Positions 1-8,594 are shown, numbered from the stretch's first letter. The stretch is 64,000 nucleotides of DNA from Limnohabitans sp. 2KL-51 (GCF_003063645.1 NZ_NESJ01000013.1:95289-159288), one strand, 5' to 3'. Numbers and translations: made by a program. The notes: generated by a model not told the origin, from the letters alone.

Positions 1-168
1 CGCTTTGATGCCGGCCAGCACGTTCAGCCGGGCGTCCAACTCGACCCTGTGGCGCTGACCATAGTCGAACGCCAAGGTTTCGATGCGCTCGTAACGTGAC
101 AAGGCATGGGCCAGGCAGGTGGTGGAGTCTTGGCCACCGGAAAACAGGACGAGGGCGGAGGTGTGCAT
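1..168 (-). CDS. queC: 7-cyano-7-deazaguanine synthase, 5' end only
   Basis: This reading frame is absent from the ORF track because it runs off the left edge. The 56 visible codons begin [20 protein letters not shown], which holds the SGGQDS PP-loop that binds ATP in QueC. The segment [15 protein letters not shown] that follows is also typical of the family. QueC converts 7-carboxy-7-deazaguanine to 7-cyano-7-deazaguanine (preQ0) in the cytoplasm, on the route to queuosine. The remainder, about 170 residues including the zinc-binding cysteines, lies outside the window. No neighbour visible here belongs to the queuosine pathway. Confidence 0.93.
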   Translation of the reverse strand, partial: MHTSALVLFSGGQDSTTCLAHALSRYERIETLAFDYGQRHRVELDARLNVLAGIKA

Positions 169-218
169 GGGCTGGGATGGTAACGCTGTCCATGCAGGGG
201 AATCGTTTGGGGTGCGCA

Positions 219-294
219 TTTGGAATGGGGCGGCGGCGGGCTCCTCATACTGCGGGTACACAGAAATCGTCGCCCGCCGCCGCCCCATTCCAAA
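219..294. repeat. palindromic intergenic repeat, class A copy 1
   Basis: A perfect 23-bp inverted repeat (219-241 against 272-294) is separated by a 30-nt loop. The arms are rich in GGGGCGGCGGCGGG. The loop contains CTCCTCATACTGCGGGTAC and AAATCGTC, and both blocks recur in copy 2 in the opposite orientation. It could fold into a strong hairpin and may end queC or recQ transcripts, but there is no T-tract. No coding signal is visible in 169-605. Confidence 0.8.
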
Positions 295-426
295 CGCTGG
301 TGGTGGTCGTCAGTTTTGCTGGTGTTGAACGCATTCCTTGCTGACAGTGACAACTGTCCTTGTTGGCAATAAACGTTGGCCGTATGGGCGTTAGGCCTCG
401 CAGCCCATGGTCTTGTGTGTGAGGGG

Positions 427-494
427 GGAGGGCGGGCCCAGGGTGACGATTTGGGCGTACCCCCGCCGTATGAGGAACCTTGGGCCCGCCCTCC
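427..494. repeat. palindromic intergenic repeat, class A copy 2
   Basis: Perfect 14-bp arms (GGAGGGCGGGCCCA, 427-440, and its complement, 481-494) flank a 40-nt loop. Read on the minus strand the loop gives CCTCATACGGCGGGGGTACG followed by AAATCGTC, matching the loop of copy 1. The arms differ from those of copy 1 but keep the G-rich character, so stems appear to have co-varied around a conserved loop. Confidence 0.75.
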
Positions 495-605
495 TCCACC
501 CACACCACACCCGCCAAACTCAGACGACACAAACTCACGCAACAACCGCAAAACCCACCCCATCAATAGCGGACAATCAAGCCTTCAAAAAGCCACCAAA
601 CCCCA

Positions 606-2489
606 GTGTCCCCCCACCTCCCCATCCTGCGCGAAGTTTTTGGCTACGACGCCTTTCGCGGCCCACAACAAGCCATCATCGACCACGTGGCCGCTGGGGG
701 CGATGCACTGGTACTCATGCCCACAGGTGGTGGCAAATCACTGTGCTACCAAATCCCGGCCATTGCGCGTCAGCGTGCAGGCCAAGGTATCACGGTGGTG
801 GTCTCGCCGCTGATCGCGCTGATGCACGACCAAGTGGGCGCGCTGCACGAAGCGGGTGTGAGCGCTGCGTTTCTCAACTCGACCCTGACCAGCGAAGAAT
901 CCAGCGACATCGAGCGCCGCCTGTTGCGCGGTGAGATCACGCTGCTGTATGCCGCACCCGAACGCGTGACCACCTCGCGTTTTCTGGCGCAAATGGACTC
1001 GCTGCAAGAGCGCGGGCTGCTCAGCCTGTTTGCCATCGACGAAGCGCATTGCGTGAGCCAGTGGGGCCACGACTTCCGGCCCGAGTACCGGGGCCTGTCG
1101 GTGCTGCACGAGCGCTACCCCAGCGTGCCGCGTGTGGCGCTCACGGCAACGGCCGATGCGCTCACGCGTGCCGACATCGTCGAACGGCTGCAGCTGGAAA
1201 GCGCCGAGCTGTTCATCAGCAGCTTTGACCGGCCCAACATCCGCTACACCATCGTCGAGAAGAAAGAAGCCAGCACCCAGCTGCTGCGCTTCATCGAGCG
1301 CGAGCACCCCGAAGAAGCGGGCGTGGTCTATTGCCAGTCGCGCAAGCGGGTCGAAGAAATCGCGGTCATGCTGTGCGAGTCGGGCATCCATGCGCTGCCT
1401 TACCACGCGGGCCTGGACGCCGCGGTGCGTCAGCGCCACCAAAACGAATTTTTGCGCGAAGACGGCGTGGTGATGGTCGCCACGGTGGCTTTTGGCATGG
1501 GCATCGACAAGCCGGATGTGCGCTTTGTGGCCCACCTGGACATGCCCAAGAACATCGAAGGCTATTACCAGGAAACTGGCCGCGCCGGGCGCGATGGCCT
1601 GGCTTCTGACGCGTGGATGGCCTATGGCCTGCAAGACGTGGTGAACCAGCGCCGCATGATCGACGAGAGCCCTGCAGGGGAAGAGTTCAAGCAGGTCATG
1701 CGCGGCAAGCTCGACGCCCTGCTGGGCCTAGCCGAGGCGACCGACTGCCGCCGTGTGCGCTTGTTGGGTTACTTCGGCGAGAGCTATGCCAGCCAAAAGG
1801 ACAGTGCGCAGGGCGTTTACATGCCGTTTTGCGGCAACTGCGACAACTGCCTACACCCGCCAGAGGTGTGGGACGGCACCGACGCGGCGCGCAAGCTGCT
1901 GTCCACCGTGTACCGAACCCACCAAAGCAGTGGCCACCACTTTGGCGCGGCCCACACCATGGACATCGTGCGGGGCAAGAAAACCGAGAAGGTGGTTCAG
2001 CGCGGCCACGAGAGCATCAGCACCTTTGGCCTGGGGGCCGACTACAGCGAGCAGCAACTGCGCGCCGTGATGCGCCAGCTGATCGCCATTGGCGCTTTGC
2101 ATGTGCACACCGAAGACGGCTTCAGCACCCTGCACCTGACCGAGCCGTCACGCGCCGTGCTCAAAGGCGACGTGCCCGTGCAATTGCGTGAGAGCACCAG
2201 CCAACGCAGCGACAAAAAAAGCCGCACCCGCAGCGGCCCAGCGCCTGCAGCGGCCAACCTGGGGCAAGACGCGATGGTGCGTTACATCAACCTCAAGGCC
2301 TGGCGCGCCGAAGTGGCCAAAGAACACAATCTGCCCGCGTATGTGATTTTTCATGACGCGACGCTGGCGGCCATTGCCGAGAGCGCCCCGCAAAGTTTGG
2401 GCGACCTGCAAGGCATTAGTGGGCTGGGTGTGAAGAAGCTCGAGGCCTATGGCGCGCAGGTGCTGCAGGTTTGCAATGGGGCGGTTTGA
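606..2489 (+). CDS. recQ: ATP-dependent DNA helicase RecQ
   Basis: This 627-residue 3'-5' superfamily 2 helicase acts in recombinational repair and stalled-fork processing. Motif I is [12 protein letters not shown] (about residue 39) and motif II is [18 protein letters not shown] (about 145). The helicase C domain carries [14 protein letters not shown] and [13 protein letters not shown] RecQ zinc site is seen at FCGNCDNC, and a C-terminal HRDC domain ends in [20 protein letters not shown]. The length is normal for bacterial RecQ. The start is a GTG; no in-frame ATG gives an equally complete N-terminus. The gene stands alone, downstream of the palindromic repeat pair. Confidence 0.96.
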   Translation: MSPHLPILREVFGYDAFRGPQQAIIDHVAAGGDALVLMPTGGGKSLCYQIPAIARQRAGQGITVVVSPLIALMHDQVGALHEAGVSAAFLNSTLTSEESSDIERRLLRGEITLLYAAPERVTTSRFLAQMDSLQERGLLSLFAIDEAHCVSQWGHDFRPEYRGLSVLHERYPSVPRVALTATADALTRADIVERLQLESAELFISSFDRPNIRYTIVEKKEASTQLLRFIEREHPEEAGVVYCQSRKRVEEIAVMLCESGIHALPYHAGLDAAVRQRHQNEFLREDGVVMVATVAFGMGIDKPDVRFVAHLDMPKNIEGYYQETGRAGRDGLASDAWMAYGLQDVVNQRRMIDESPAGEEFKQVMRGKLDALLGLAEATDCRRVRLLGYFGESYASQKDSAQGVYMPFCGNCDNCLHPPEVWDGTDAARKLLSTVYRTHQSSGHHFGAAHTMDIVRGKKTEKVVQRGHESISTFGLGADYSEQQLRAVMRQLIAIGALHVHTEDGFSTLHLTEPSRAVLKGDVPVQLRESTSQRSDKKSRTRSGPAPAAANLGQDAMVRYINLKAWRAEVAKEHNLPAYVIFHDATLAAIAESAPQSLGDLQGISGLGVKKLEAYGAQVLQVCNGAV

Positions 2490-2738
2490 GGGACTTTGCG
2501 GTTGGGGCGGGGCCACTGAAGACCCTGAGCGCTGCGTTTTTATAAAGGCCGACACCCTGAGCCCATTGGCGAGCATTGAGAAAACGTCGGCACATCGGCC
2601 TCTTTCATTTGACACTGGTACAACACACGCCGAACTGAGTTCCGCTAAATTCGTTTTAAGCCAGCTTCCAGCGCAGAACTGAGTTTTGCAGTTGAGTACG
2701 GCCAAAGATTTGCCCAATTTCTCAAGCAAGCTCGCCAA
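2490..2738. other. intergenic, no gene seen
   Basis: This stretch between recQ and the transposase relic has no supported reading frame. The track ORFs here are short or antisense and show no recognisable family. Part of it may be flanking debris of the insertion sequence relic, but terminal inverted repeats were not identified. Confidence 0.5.
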
Positions 2739-2864
2739 ACCGCTTGCCAGCAACAGACACAACAAAAGGCCTCGTCTTTTCTTGACGATCATCCGCAGCA
2801 GCCAGCGGATGTAGTTGCCGGCTGCTCACAGCACCGCGTGCAGCGCATCCCCTTCATACCATCG
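2739..2864 (-). pseudogene. IS5-like DDE transposase relic, C-terminal end
   Basis: Read on the minus strand from 2864, the frame gives GDALHAVL*AAGNYIRWLL followed by RMIVKKRRGLLL. This resembles the C-terminus of IS5-superfamily transposases, where the usual text is GDALHAVLCAAGYN(I/L)RWLL. The conserved cysteine codon has become TGA at 2826-2828, and another stop lies just upstream at 2865-2867, so the fragment cannot encode an active enzyme. The rest of the element is missing. Family assignment rests on remembered motif similarity, not on a search. Confidence 0.65.
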
Positions 2865-2869
2865 TCATC

Positions 2870-2889
2870 GCTTAGCTCGAACGTTAGAC
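2870..2889 (+). other. integron attC-like right half site
   Basis: GCTTAGCTCGAACGTTAGAC matches the 3' (L''-R'') part of aadA-type attC sites at about 16 of 20 positions. It ends in GTTAGAC, which fits the GTTRRRY core. The toxin-antitoxin pair begins about 50 nt downstream, as would a cassette. I did not find a matching R' core upstream, so a complete attC is not shown. The site abuts the transposase relic, which may have removed the other half. Confidence 0.35.
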
Positions 2890-2903
2890 GTCATGAAATA
2901 TAC

Positions 2904-2932
2904 TTGTCCTTGGTTAGCAACTTTGCTAACAT
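2904..2932 (+). promoter_or_regulatory. promoter and operator of toxin-antitoxin pair 1
   Basis: TTGTCC (2904-2909) and TAACAT (2927-2932) are spaced 17 nt and could be -35 and -10. A perfect palindrome, GTTAGCAA-CT-TTGCTAAC (2913-2930), covers the spacer and the -10, as expected for autorepression by the XRE antitoxin or the complex. The predicted start of transcription falls at or next to the toxin ATG (2938), and no Shine-Dalgarno sequence precedes it, so the mRNA may be leaderless. Confidence 0.65.
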
Positions 2933-2937
2933 AAAGT

Positions 2938-3264
2938 ATGGCGTTTGAGATTCACTACTTCCATGAGCGCGTTTACGCAGAGGTGCATTCATGGCCAGTT
3001 GACGTTCTGGCCGACTATGCGCGGTTGGTTGAACTTCTCGCGGAGCATGGGCCGAGTCTTCGCTTGCCACATTCACGCGCTTTTGGTGATGGGTTGTTCG
3101 AGTTACGTCCGCGTGGGCGATCGGGCATTGGTCGGGCGTTTTATTGTTTTTTGATGGGGAAGAGAATCGTCGTTCTGCATGCGTTTATCAAGAAGTCGCA
3201 GCAGACCCCTGACAACGAATTGAAGATGGCACGAAAGCGCCTGAAGGAGGTGATGCATGGCTGA
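2938..3264 (+). CDS. type II toxin, RelE/HigB-like (Gp49 family)
   Basis: This 108-residue basic protein has the layout of phage-derived Gp49/HigB toxins. The fold is suggested by GLFELRPRGRSGIGRAFYCF, then VVLHAFIKKSQQTPDNELK and a terminal helix ARKRLKEVM. Family members are ribosome-dependent mRNA interferases neutralised by the adjacent antitoxin. The antitoxin gene overlaps its end by 8 nt, so the two are translationally coupled. Toxin-first order is typical of higBA. An attC-like sequence and a transposase relic lie upstream, which suggests acquisition by mobile DNA. Confidence 0.88.
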   Translation: MAFEIHYFHERVYAEVHSWPVDVLADYARLVELLAEHGPSLRLPHSRAFGDGLFELRPRGRSGIGRAFYCFLMGKRIVVLHAFIKKSQQTPDNELKMARKRLKEVMHG

Positions 3265-3574
3265 CTTGAAGTACAAACCGGTTCCTCATAATCACGCTGA
3301 ATTTTTGGCGGCTGCAAGGCAACGCCCGGGATTTAATGAGGCCTACGACAGCCTTGAACTCGAATACACCGTTGCAAGCCAGATGCTTAAAGCGCGAGCC
3401 AAAGCTGGCTTGACGCAAGACGCAGTCGCAGAGCGCATGGGCACCACGAAGAGTGCAATTTCGCGCTTGGAGGGTGCCGGCCGTCACGCTCCATCGTTGG
3501 CTACTTTGAAAAAATACGCCGCCGCGGTTGGCTGTGATTTACAAGTAAAGTTTGTGCCGCAAAAAGTAGCGTGA
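3257..3574 (+). CDS. XRE-family antitoxin (HigA-like)
   Basis: This 105-residue protein has an N-terminal extension and a Cro/C1-type helix-turn-helix (about residues 50-100) with AGLTQDAVAERMGTTKSAIS followed by RLEGAGRHAPSLATLKKYA. It pairs with the toxin encoded just upstream, which it overlaps by 8 nt. Antitoxins of this group bind the toxin and repress their own promoter; the palindrome at 2913-2930 is the likely target. The function is inferred from domain and gene order. Confidence 0.88.
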   Translation: MADLKYKPVPHNHAEFLAAARQRPGFNEAYDSLELEYTVASQMLKARAKAGLTQDAVAERMGTTKSAISRLEGAGRHAPSLATLKKYAAAVGCDLQVKFVPQKVA

Positions 3575-3651
3575 CGACGAACTGGTCATTCGTCAAAAAG
3601 CTCGAAGCCTAAGGCCCCCAAGTGCCACGGGTGTGCAATAGGTCGGCTTGA

Positions 3652-4509
3652 TCACTTGCGCACGGCCGGCACCTCGATGGGCAAGCCCTCACCGCGCCAC
3701 ATCAGGTACAGCGCCAGTTGCCGCATCTCCAAGGCACCCCAAGGCGGGGTTTCGGCGCGAATACCGGCATAACAACTGCGCAAGCGCCGCTCCAGCGATC
3801 CCGGTTTTTGCCATTCCAGACGGTACACCGGGTAGCCATTGGGCTGCCCTTGACTGAGCGCGTCGGTGTACAGGCGTTGCCCAAAATTTTGGTCATGGCA
3901 TTGGGCGCACGACAAATTCATTTGGCCTTGGCGTTGTGAAAACAGAGCCGCTCCTGCTTGCCAGTGACTGCGGGCAGCACCGCCAATGTCTACCCGCAAG
4001 GGCATGCCTTTGGAGGCCTGCGTCACCAGCAGGCTCAAGCCAAGCAAGGCATCAGAATCGTACATGTGTGGCGCTGCTTGCTGATGGCGCGTGGTGCATT
4101 GGTTGATGCGGTCTTCGAGGTTGAACAGTCGCCCGCTGGCAGCGTCGATGGCGGGGTAACGCGTGGCGACGCCTTTCATGCTGCTAGCGACTGCACCATG
4201 GCAACTGGCGCAGGATTTGCCGTTGGCGGCACTGGGTTGGCCCCAAGCTTGCGCTCCTTGGCTCAGCCAGAGTTGGGCGGGGTTGGCAAATTCGTCCGCT
4301 TGTAAGGCTTGCACATCCTTGCCCGAGTAATGCAAGCCCGATTTGAGCTGCGACAAAGGCAAACTACGTGCGGGTGGCTCTGGCGTCTGCGCAACGGCGT
4401 ACCCACTGCCCCCCCACAACGCGAGGAACATAAAGACCAACAAGCACACCTTGATCAAGGTGCGCTCACACCCTGCTGCGGACATCGACGCGAACGCTCG
4501 GATGCCCAT
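3652..4509 (-). CDS. soxA: sulfur oxidation diheme cytochrome c SoxA
   Basis: The product (about 285 aa from ATG 4509) has an N-terminal membrane or signal segment ending near YAVAQ. Two CxxCH haem motifs are present, CASCH and CAQCH, so it is a diheme SoxA. A cysteine in RRLRSCYAGIRAE sits where SoxA carries the persulfide-bearing ligand of the active haem. With SoxX it normally joins thiosulfate oxidatively to the SoxY cysteine in the periplasm. It is the last gene of the overlapping minus-strand operon. The track start at 4671 lies inside soxZ; 4509 or 4485 fits better, and neither has a clear ribosome site. Confidence 0.88.
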   Translation of the reverse strand: MGIRAFASMSAAGCERTLIKVCLLVFMFLALWGGSGYAVAQTPEPPARSLPLSQLKSGLHYSGKDVQALQADEFANPAQLWLSQGAQAWGQPSAANGKSCASCHGAVASSMKGVATRYPAIDAASGRLFNLEDRINQCTTRHQQAAPHMYDSDALLGLSLLVTQASKGMPLRVDIGGAARSHWQAGAALFSQRQGQMNLSCAQCHDQNFGQRLYTDALSQGQPNGYPVYRLEWQKPGSLERRLRSCYAGIRAETPPWGALEMRQLALYLMWRGEGLPIEVPAVRK

Positions 4510-4513
4510 GCGC

Positions 4514-4849
4514 TCAGGGACTGCTTTTGGGCAAGACCGGCAATGTTTGCCGCAAGCTGCCTTTGACGCCCCGGTCATCGGTCCACGCCACATGCATTTC
4601 GGCCGTTTGGTCCGCTCGCACAAAAAATTCAAACAAAGGATTGGCCGAGATCCCCGAAGAAGGCTCCACACGGAACACCTCTTGCTGGCCCCAAGTGCAA
4701 GTCAGTGACTGGATCACGTTGCGCGGCACCAACTTGCCCAACAGGTCTTGCAGATAACCCGTGTCCATGGGGTGCTGCACCAGCAGACGGACTTTGACCA
4801 CGTCGCCCGCAAGAACGCGTTCAGGCCATTGGATGCGTGCAAATGCCAT
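4514..4849 (-). CDS. soxZ: sulfur carrier partner SoxZ
   Basis: The track frame 4514..5257 is real only from MAFARIQWPERVLAGDVVKV, giving 111 residues, the usual SoxZ size. Recognisable parts are HPMDTGYLQD and FEFFVRADQTAEMHVAWTDD. SoxZ has no signal peptide and is exported bound to Tat-targeted SoxY, holding the carrier in the periplasm. It starts 2 nt after the soxY stop and ends 4 nt before the soxA start. The upstream part of the track ORF is antisense or shadow of soxY. Confidence 0.9.
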   Translation of the reverse strand: MAFARIQWPERVLAGDVVKVRLLVQHPMDTGYLQDLLGKLVPRNVIQSLTCTWGQQEVFRVEPSSGISANPLFEFFVRADQTAEMHVAWTDDRGVKGSLRQTLPVLPKSSP

Positions 4850-4851
4850 GG

Positions 4852-5337
4852 TCAGGAAGCGTCGACGCAAGCCGACTCGGTGACGATGATTTCCATCTGG
4901 CCATAACGAAACTCGCCATTGGACAGGCGTGCCAAAGCGACCACTTGCTGGGTGCCCGCCAAGCGCAGGCGCGTGCTGACTTCGGCACGTCCGTTCCACG
5001 GCCCCAAATGGAAAACCGCCATGCGGGTCACCGGATTGCGCTGAGACAACAGGTAAACATGCGTCACATGGTCTTGGGGCGTCATGGGGCTTTGCACTTG
5101 AACCGTGACGGGCACCAAAGTGCCGTTGTCGGCCAACACGGGGGCCACCCATTTCACGTCTTGCTCTAACACACGAGCGCCTTGGGTCAGGGGCTCGATC
5201 ATTTTCGCCACGCTCAACAACTGGCCCGATGCCATGTCTTGGGCTTGGCTGGGCCACAGCTGAACAGCAGCCCCATAAAGTCCGGCCCGCAGCACTTGCC
5301 GCAAGCCTTCACGACGGGTCAATGTGGGCCACTTCAT
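4852..5337 (-). CDS. soxY: sulfur carrier SoxY, atypical C-terminus
   Basis: This 161-residue protein begins MKWPTLTRREGLRQVLRAG, which fits a twin-arginine export signal, followed by a SoxY immunoglobulin-like domain. Canonical SoxY ends in the swinging arm GGCGG, whose cysteine carries the substrate. Here the end is IIVTESACVDAS: one cysteine remains four residues before the end of the chain but the glycines are gone. It overlaps soxX by the ATGA junction at 5334-5337. SoxYZ-like carriers linked to other dehydrogenases are known, so this may be a dedicated carrier for another substrate. Confidence 0.85.
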   Translation of the reverse strand: MKWPTLTRREGLRQVLRAGLYGAAVQLWPSQAQDMASGQLLSVAKMIEPLTQGARVLEQDVKWVAPVLADNGTLVPVTVQVQSPMTPQDHVTHVYLLSQRNPVTRMAVFHLGPWNGRAEVSTRLRLAGTQQVVALARLSNGEFRYGQMEIIVTESACVDAS

Positions 5338-5750
5338 GGCGTGGCCTTGCTGGGCAAAAACAGGTAACTCAAGATGTCTTCAAGCCCCTGCGCCGTCAAA
5401 ATAGTTTGCCCCTTGTAGGGGTTCGCCACCTTGTTCAAACCCTCGGTACTGAAATAGGCGGGCATGATGGTTTGCGGGTTAAAGCGCCGGGCATCGGCGA
5501 TGCGCTCGCGGGCTTGAGCCTTCGTGCTGCGCTCGGCCAAACCGACCAAAGACGGACCAAGTGCACCACCCGCAGGCAAACCCGGCACTTGGTGGCACAG
5601 CGCACAGCCGCTGTCTTGTCTTTGCAAAAGCAAGGCTTTGCCCCGATCCGGCGAGCCAGATTGAAGGGCATCAGGCGTTTGCGCAGCAGCCCAGCCCCAG
5701 CCAGCGCTGCACACCAAGGCCCCCACCCGCGCCAAGCCCAGCACCGTCAT
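5334..5750 (-). CDS. soxX: monoheme cytochrome c SoxX
   Basis: This 138-residue protein has a signal peptide ending near WAAAQ and one haem site, CALCHQVPG. It also has GPSLVGLAERS and the distal region NPQTIMPAYFSTEGLN, where the methionine is the expected axial ligand. SoxX forms SoxXA with SoxA and passes electrons to small cytochromes. The start overlaps the stop of the molybdenum hydroxylase gene (5747-5750), so the two systems share one mRNA and are translationally coupled. Confidence 0.9.
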   Translation of the reverse strand: MTVLGLARVGALVCSAGWGWAAAQTPDALQSGSPDRGKALLLQRQDSGCALCHQVPGLPAGGALGPSLVGLAERSTKAQARERIADARRFNPQTIMPAYFSTEGLNKVANPYKGQTILTAQGLEDILSYLFLPSKATP

Positions 5751-7915
5751 GCGCGAGCCAAAGTCAAACCATGGTTTTTCAGAGGCAAGCTGCGGATGCG
5801 TTTGCCCAAAGCGGCCGAAATGGCATTGGCCACCGCCGGAGCCAAAGGCGCCTGGGCGGGCTCGCCCACCCCGCCCCAGAAGCCGCCTGTGGGGGCAATC
5901 ACCACGTCCACCTTGGGCATTTCGTTCAAACGCATCATGCGGTAATCGTGGAAGTTGGATTGCTCCACTCGCCCATCCTTGATGGTGTTTTCGCCCCAGA
6001 AGATGGCGGTCAAACCGTGTACCACGCTGCCCTGGAACTGGGCCACGATGTTGTCGGGGTTGACGGCGTAACCAGGGTCAATGCCGATCACGATGCGGTG
6101 GATCTTGACCTCGTTTTTGGCGTTGATCGAGACATCACACACGCAAGCCGTCCAGCTGCCATAACCGTCAGTAGCGGCCACGCCCCGGAACACACCCGGT
6201 GCCGGTTTTTTGTCCCAACCGGCTGCCTTGGTCACGGCCAACAAGATGGCCCGGTCGCGGTTGGCCTTTTCGTTGTTGGGCAGCATGGCCAAGCGGTACG
6301 CCACCGGGTCTTGCGCTGCAGCCTGGGCCATCTCGTCAATGAAACACTCACGCCCAAACGGGTTTTGTGAATGCCCCACGGTGCGCCAAAAACCCACGGG
6401 CACATTGGTGTTGCGCTGGGCATAGTCCACCAAGGTGTTCGGGATGTCGTAGGGGTGGTCGTTGAAACAAGCCACCGCCTGACCGTCCACCCCTTTGGGC
6501 AAGGGCAGCTTCAGCAAGGTGGCCAAGATGGATGGGGCACTGACGCGGATGTGCAGTGCCTCGGCTTTGCCCGTGGCGCTCAAGCCCGCCTTGAAACGCA
6601 TCAGACTGGCCGGACGGTACAAGCCATGCTGGATTTCCTCTTCACGAGACCACAGCATTTTGATGGGCTTGCCGGGCATGGCCTTGGCGATCGTGACGGC
6701 TTGGCGCGTGAAGTCTTGCGGGCTTTTGCGCCCAAGACCCCCACCCAATTGCATGGGGTGCACTTTCACATTGGCCTGGGGCACGCCTGCTGTCGCAGCC
6801 GCCACTGCCAAGGTGGATTCCGGGTTTTGCGTTGAGCACCACACATCGAGTTGGTCGCCCTGCAGCCAAGCGGTACACACCATGGGCTCCATGGTGGCGT
6901 GCGCCAAATAGGGCGTGAAGTACTCGGCCTCGATGACCTTTGCAGCCTTGCTCAGCGCATCAGCCGTGTTGCCGTCGTTGCGGGCCACCGCCAGTTCTGG
7001 TTGCTCCATACCGGCTTTGAAGTGGGCCATGATGGCGGCGCTGCTCAAGGTGCCGTGCTCGCCCACATCCCAGTCCACCGCCACATCGCGAAGCGCTTCT
7101 TTGGCACGCCACCAGTTGTCGGCTACCACGGCCACAAAGGTGCCCAAATTCAACACCTTGACGATGCCCCTGCGGTTTTCCACCTTGGAGGCGTCCATGC
7201 TTTTGACGGTGCCGTTGAACACGGGTGAAGCCGCAATGGCCGCGTGCAGCATGCCAGGCACTTGGGCGTCGATGCCGTACTTGACACGGCCGGTCACGAT
7301 GTCGGGAATATCCACACGGGGAATGGACTTGCCGATCAATGTCCAGTCTTTGGGGTCTTTGAGTTTGACGTCTTTGGGGGCTTCCAGCTTGGCGGCCGCT
7401 GCGGCCAATTTGCCGTAGCTGAGCGTGCGCTTGCTGGGCAGGTGGGTGACTTTGCTCAGCGCTGCTTTGCACTCGCTGGCTGGCACGCCCCATTGCTGGG
7501 CAGCCGCGGCGATCAGCATCTCGCGCCCGGTGGCACCCGCTTTGCGCAGGTATTCCTGCGAATTGCGGATGGTGCGACTGCCCACCGAAGCCATGTCGCC
7601 ATAGGCGCGTTTGGTGCGCAGGTTTTCATGCGCTGTGGCGTACTCGACGCGCACTTTCTTCCAATCGGCCTCCAACTCCTCGGCAATCATCATGGGCGCA
7701 GAAGTCATGCTGCCTTGGCCCATTTCAGCGCGGGCGTAGCGGATGACAATCGTGTCGTTGGGCTCGATTTCGAGCCACACATTCAGCTGGGGCGTTGCGG
7801 CCGCTTGGGCGCTTTGTGGAACGAAAAATCCCATCGACAAGCCCGCCGTAGCGGTGCTGGAGATCTTTAAGAAATGGCGGCGGTCCATGCCGGAGGTCAG
7901 TTCTGGGGTGCTCAT
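5747..7915 (-). CDS. xanthine-dehydrogenase-family molybdopterin subunit, Tat-exported
   Basis: The product is 722 aa from ATG 7915. It begins with a twin-arginine signal, [20 protein letters not shown], so it is periplasmic like IorB-type enzymes. The molybdenum-cofactor domains show [28 protein letters not shown] and the catalytic glutamate in [12 protein letters not shown]. It should hydroxylate an aldehyde or N-heterocycle and pass electrons through the adjacent [2Fe-2S] subunit, then probably to a cytochrome c. It overlaps both neighbours by 4 nt. The substrate is unknown. Its operon with soxXYZA makes a sulfur-linked substrate, or use of SoxXA as electron acceptor, worth considering. 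Confidence 0.9.
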   Translation of the reverse strand: MSTPELTSGMDRRHFLKISSTATAGLSMGFFVPQSAQAAATPQLNVWLEIEPNDTIVIRYARAEMGQGSMTSAPMMIAEELEADWKKVRVEYATAHENLRTKRAYGDMASVGSRTIRNSQEYLRKAGATGREMLIAAAAQQWGVPASECKAALSKVTHLPSKRTLSYGKLAAAAAKLEAPKDVKLKDPKDWTLIGKSIPRVDIPDIVTGRVKYGIDAQVPGMLHAAIAASPVFNGTVKSMDASKVENRRGIVKVLNLGTFVAVVADNWWRAKEALRDVAVDWDVGEHGTLSSAAIMAHFKAGMEQPELAVARNDGNTADALSKAAKVIEAEYFTPYLAHATMEPMVCTAWLQGDQLDVWCSTQNPESTLAVAAATAGVPQANVKVHPMQLGGGLGRKSPQDFTRQAVTIAKAMPGKPIKMLWSREEEIQHGLYRPASLMRFKAGLSATGKAEALHIRVSAPSILATLLKLPLPKGVDGQAVACFNDHPYDIPNTLVDYAQRNTNVPVGFWRTVGHSQNPFGRECFIDEMAQAAAQDPVAYRLAMLPNNEKANRDRAILLAVTKAAGWDKKPAPGVFRGVAATDGYGSWTACVCDVSINAKNEVKIHRIVIGIDPGYAVNPDNIVAQFQGSVVHGLTAIFWGENTIKDGRVEQSNFHDYRMMRLNEMPKVDVVIAPTGGFWGGVGEPAQAPLAPAVANAISAALGKRIRSLPLKNHGLTLARA

Positions 7916-8370
7916 GCGCGGGTCCCTTTCTTGGCAGCGGCGTGGATGGCGGTGCGCATGCGGGCGTAGGTGCCACAACGGCAAATGTTGGTCATCGCGG
8001 CATCGATGTCTTCATCGGTGGGTTTGGGCTTTTTCTTGAGCAGGGCTACTGCAGCGAGCATCTGGCCGCCCTGGCAGTAACCGCACTGAGGCACTTGGTG
8101 GTCGATCCAGGCTTGTTGCACGGCGTGCAAGCGGCCCTTGTCGGCCAAGCCTTCGATGGTGATGACCTTTTGCCCCGCAGCACCCGAGACCGGGTAAGTA
8201 CAAGAGCGCACCGGCTCACCATTGAGCAAGACGGTGCAAGAGCCACATTGGGCCACGCCACAGCCGAATTTGGGGCCTTTGATGTCGAGTTCATCGCGCA
8301 ATGCCCACAACAAGGGCATTTCGGGTTCGACATCCAGCGTGTGGGATTTGCCGTTGACGCTTAATTTCAT
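7912..8370 (-). CDS. [2Fe-2S] subunit of molybdenum hydroxylase
   Basis: This 152-residue small subunit has the plant-type ferredoxin site [16 protein letters not shown] and a second all-helical cluster site with [11 protein letters not shown] and [12 protein letters not shown]. It carries no signal peptide, so it is probably exported as a folded complex with the Tat-targeted large subunit. I chose ATG 8370 ([14 protein letters not shown]) over the longer track start because the family begins there. It is the first gene of a six-gene operon that continues through soxA. Confidence 0.93.
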   Translation of the reverse strand: MKLSVNGKSHTLDVEPEMPLLWALRDELDIKGPKFGCGVAQCGSCTVLLNGEPVRSCTYPVSGAAGQKVITIEGLADKGRLHAVQQAWIDHQVPQCGYCQGGQMLAAVALLKKKPKPTDEDIDAAMTNICRCGTYARMRTAIHAAAKKGTRA

Positions 8371-8594
8371 GGGGACAGTCTCCGTGGTGAAAGCTTTGCA
8401 TTCCACTATGTCGTGATCTCTGGGTTAAAGCAACCTGACTAAAACCTAGAAGGTCCTTGCGCGCATGCCGTTTTGTCACCCATGCGACGCGTTTGGGTTG
8501 CCGTTGCGCTTTTCAGGTGTGGCCCAAGACATGGGCTTGGGTTCACAATCCTCCCTTTACCCCGCATCGGCATTTCAACGGAGTCACTTGTCTT

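Noticed and set aside
24-566. 180-aa minus-strand ORF across the left intergenic region
   Set aside because: It reads through the palindromic repeats in a frame different from queC and has low-complexity Pro/Ser text.
2600-2890. A complete integron attC site
   Set aside because: Only the right-hand L''-R'' half is recognisable; no R' core with matching palindrome was found upstream.
3652-5750. A complete thiosulfate-oxidising Sox system
   Set aside because: soxB, soxC and soxD are absent from the window and SoxY lacks the canonical arm, so full thiosulfate oxidation cannot be claimed from this segment.
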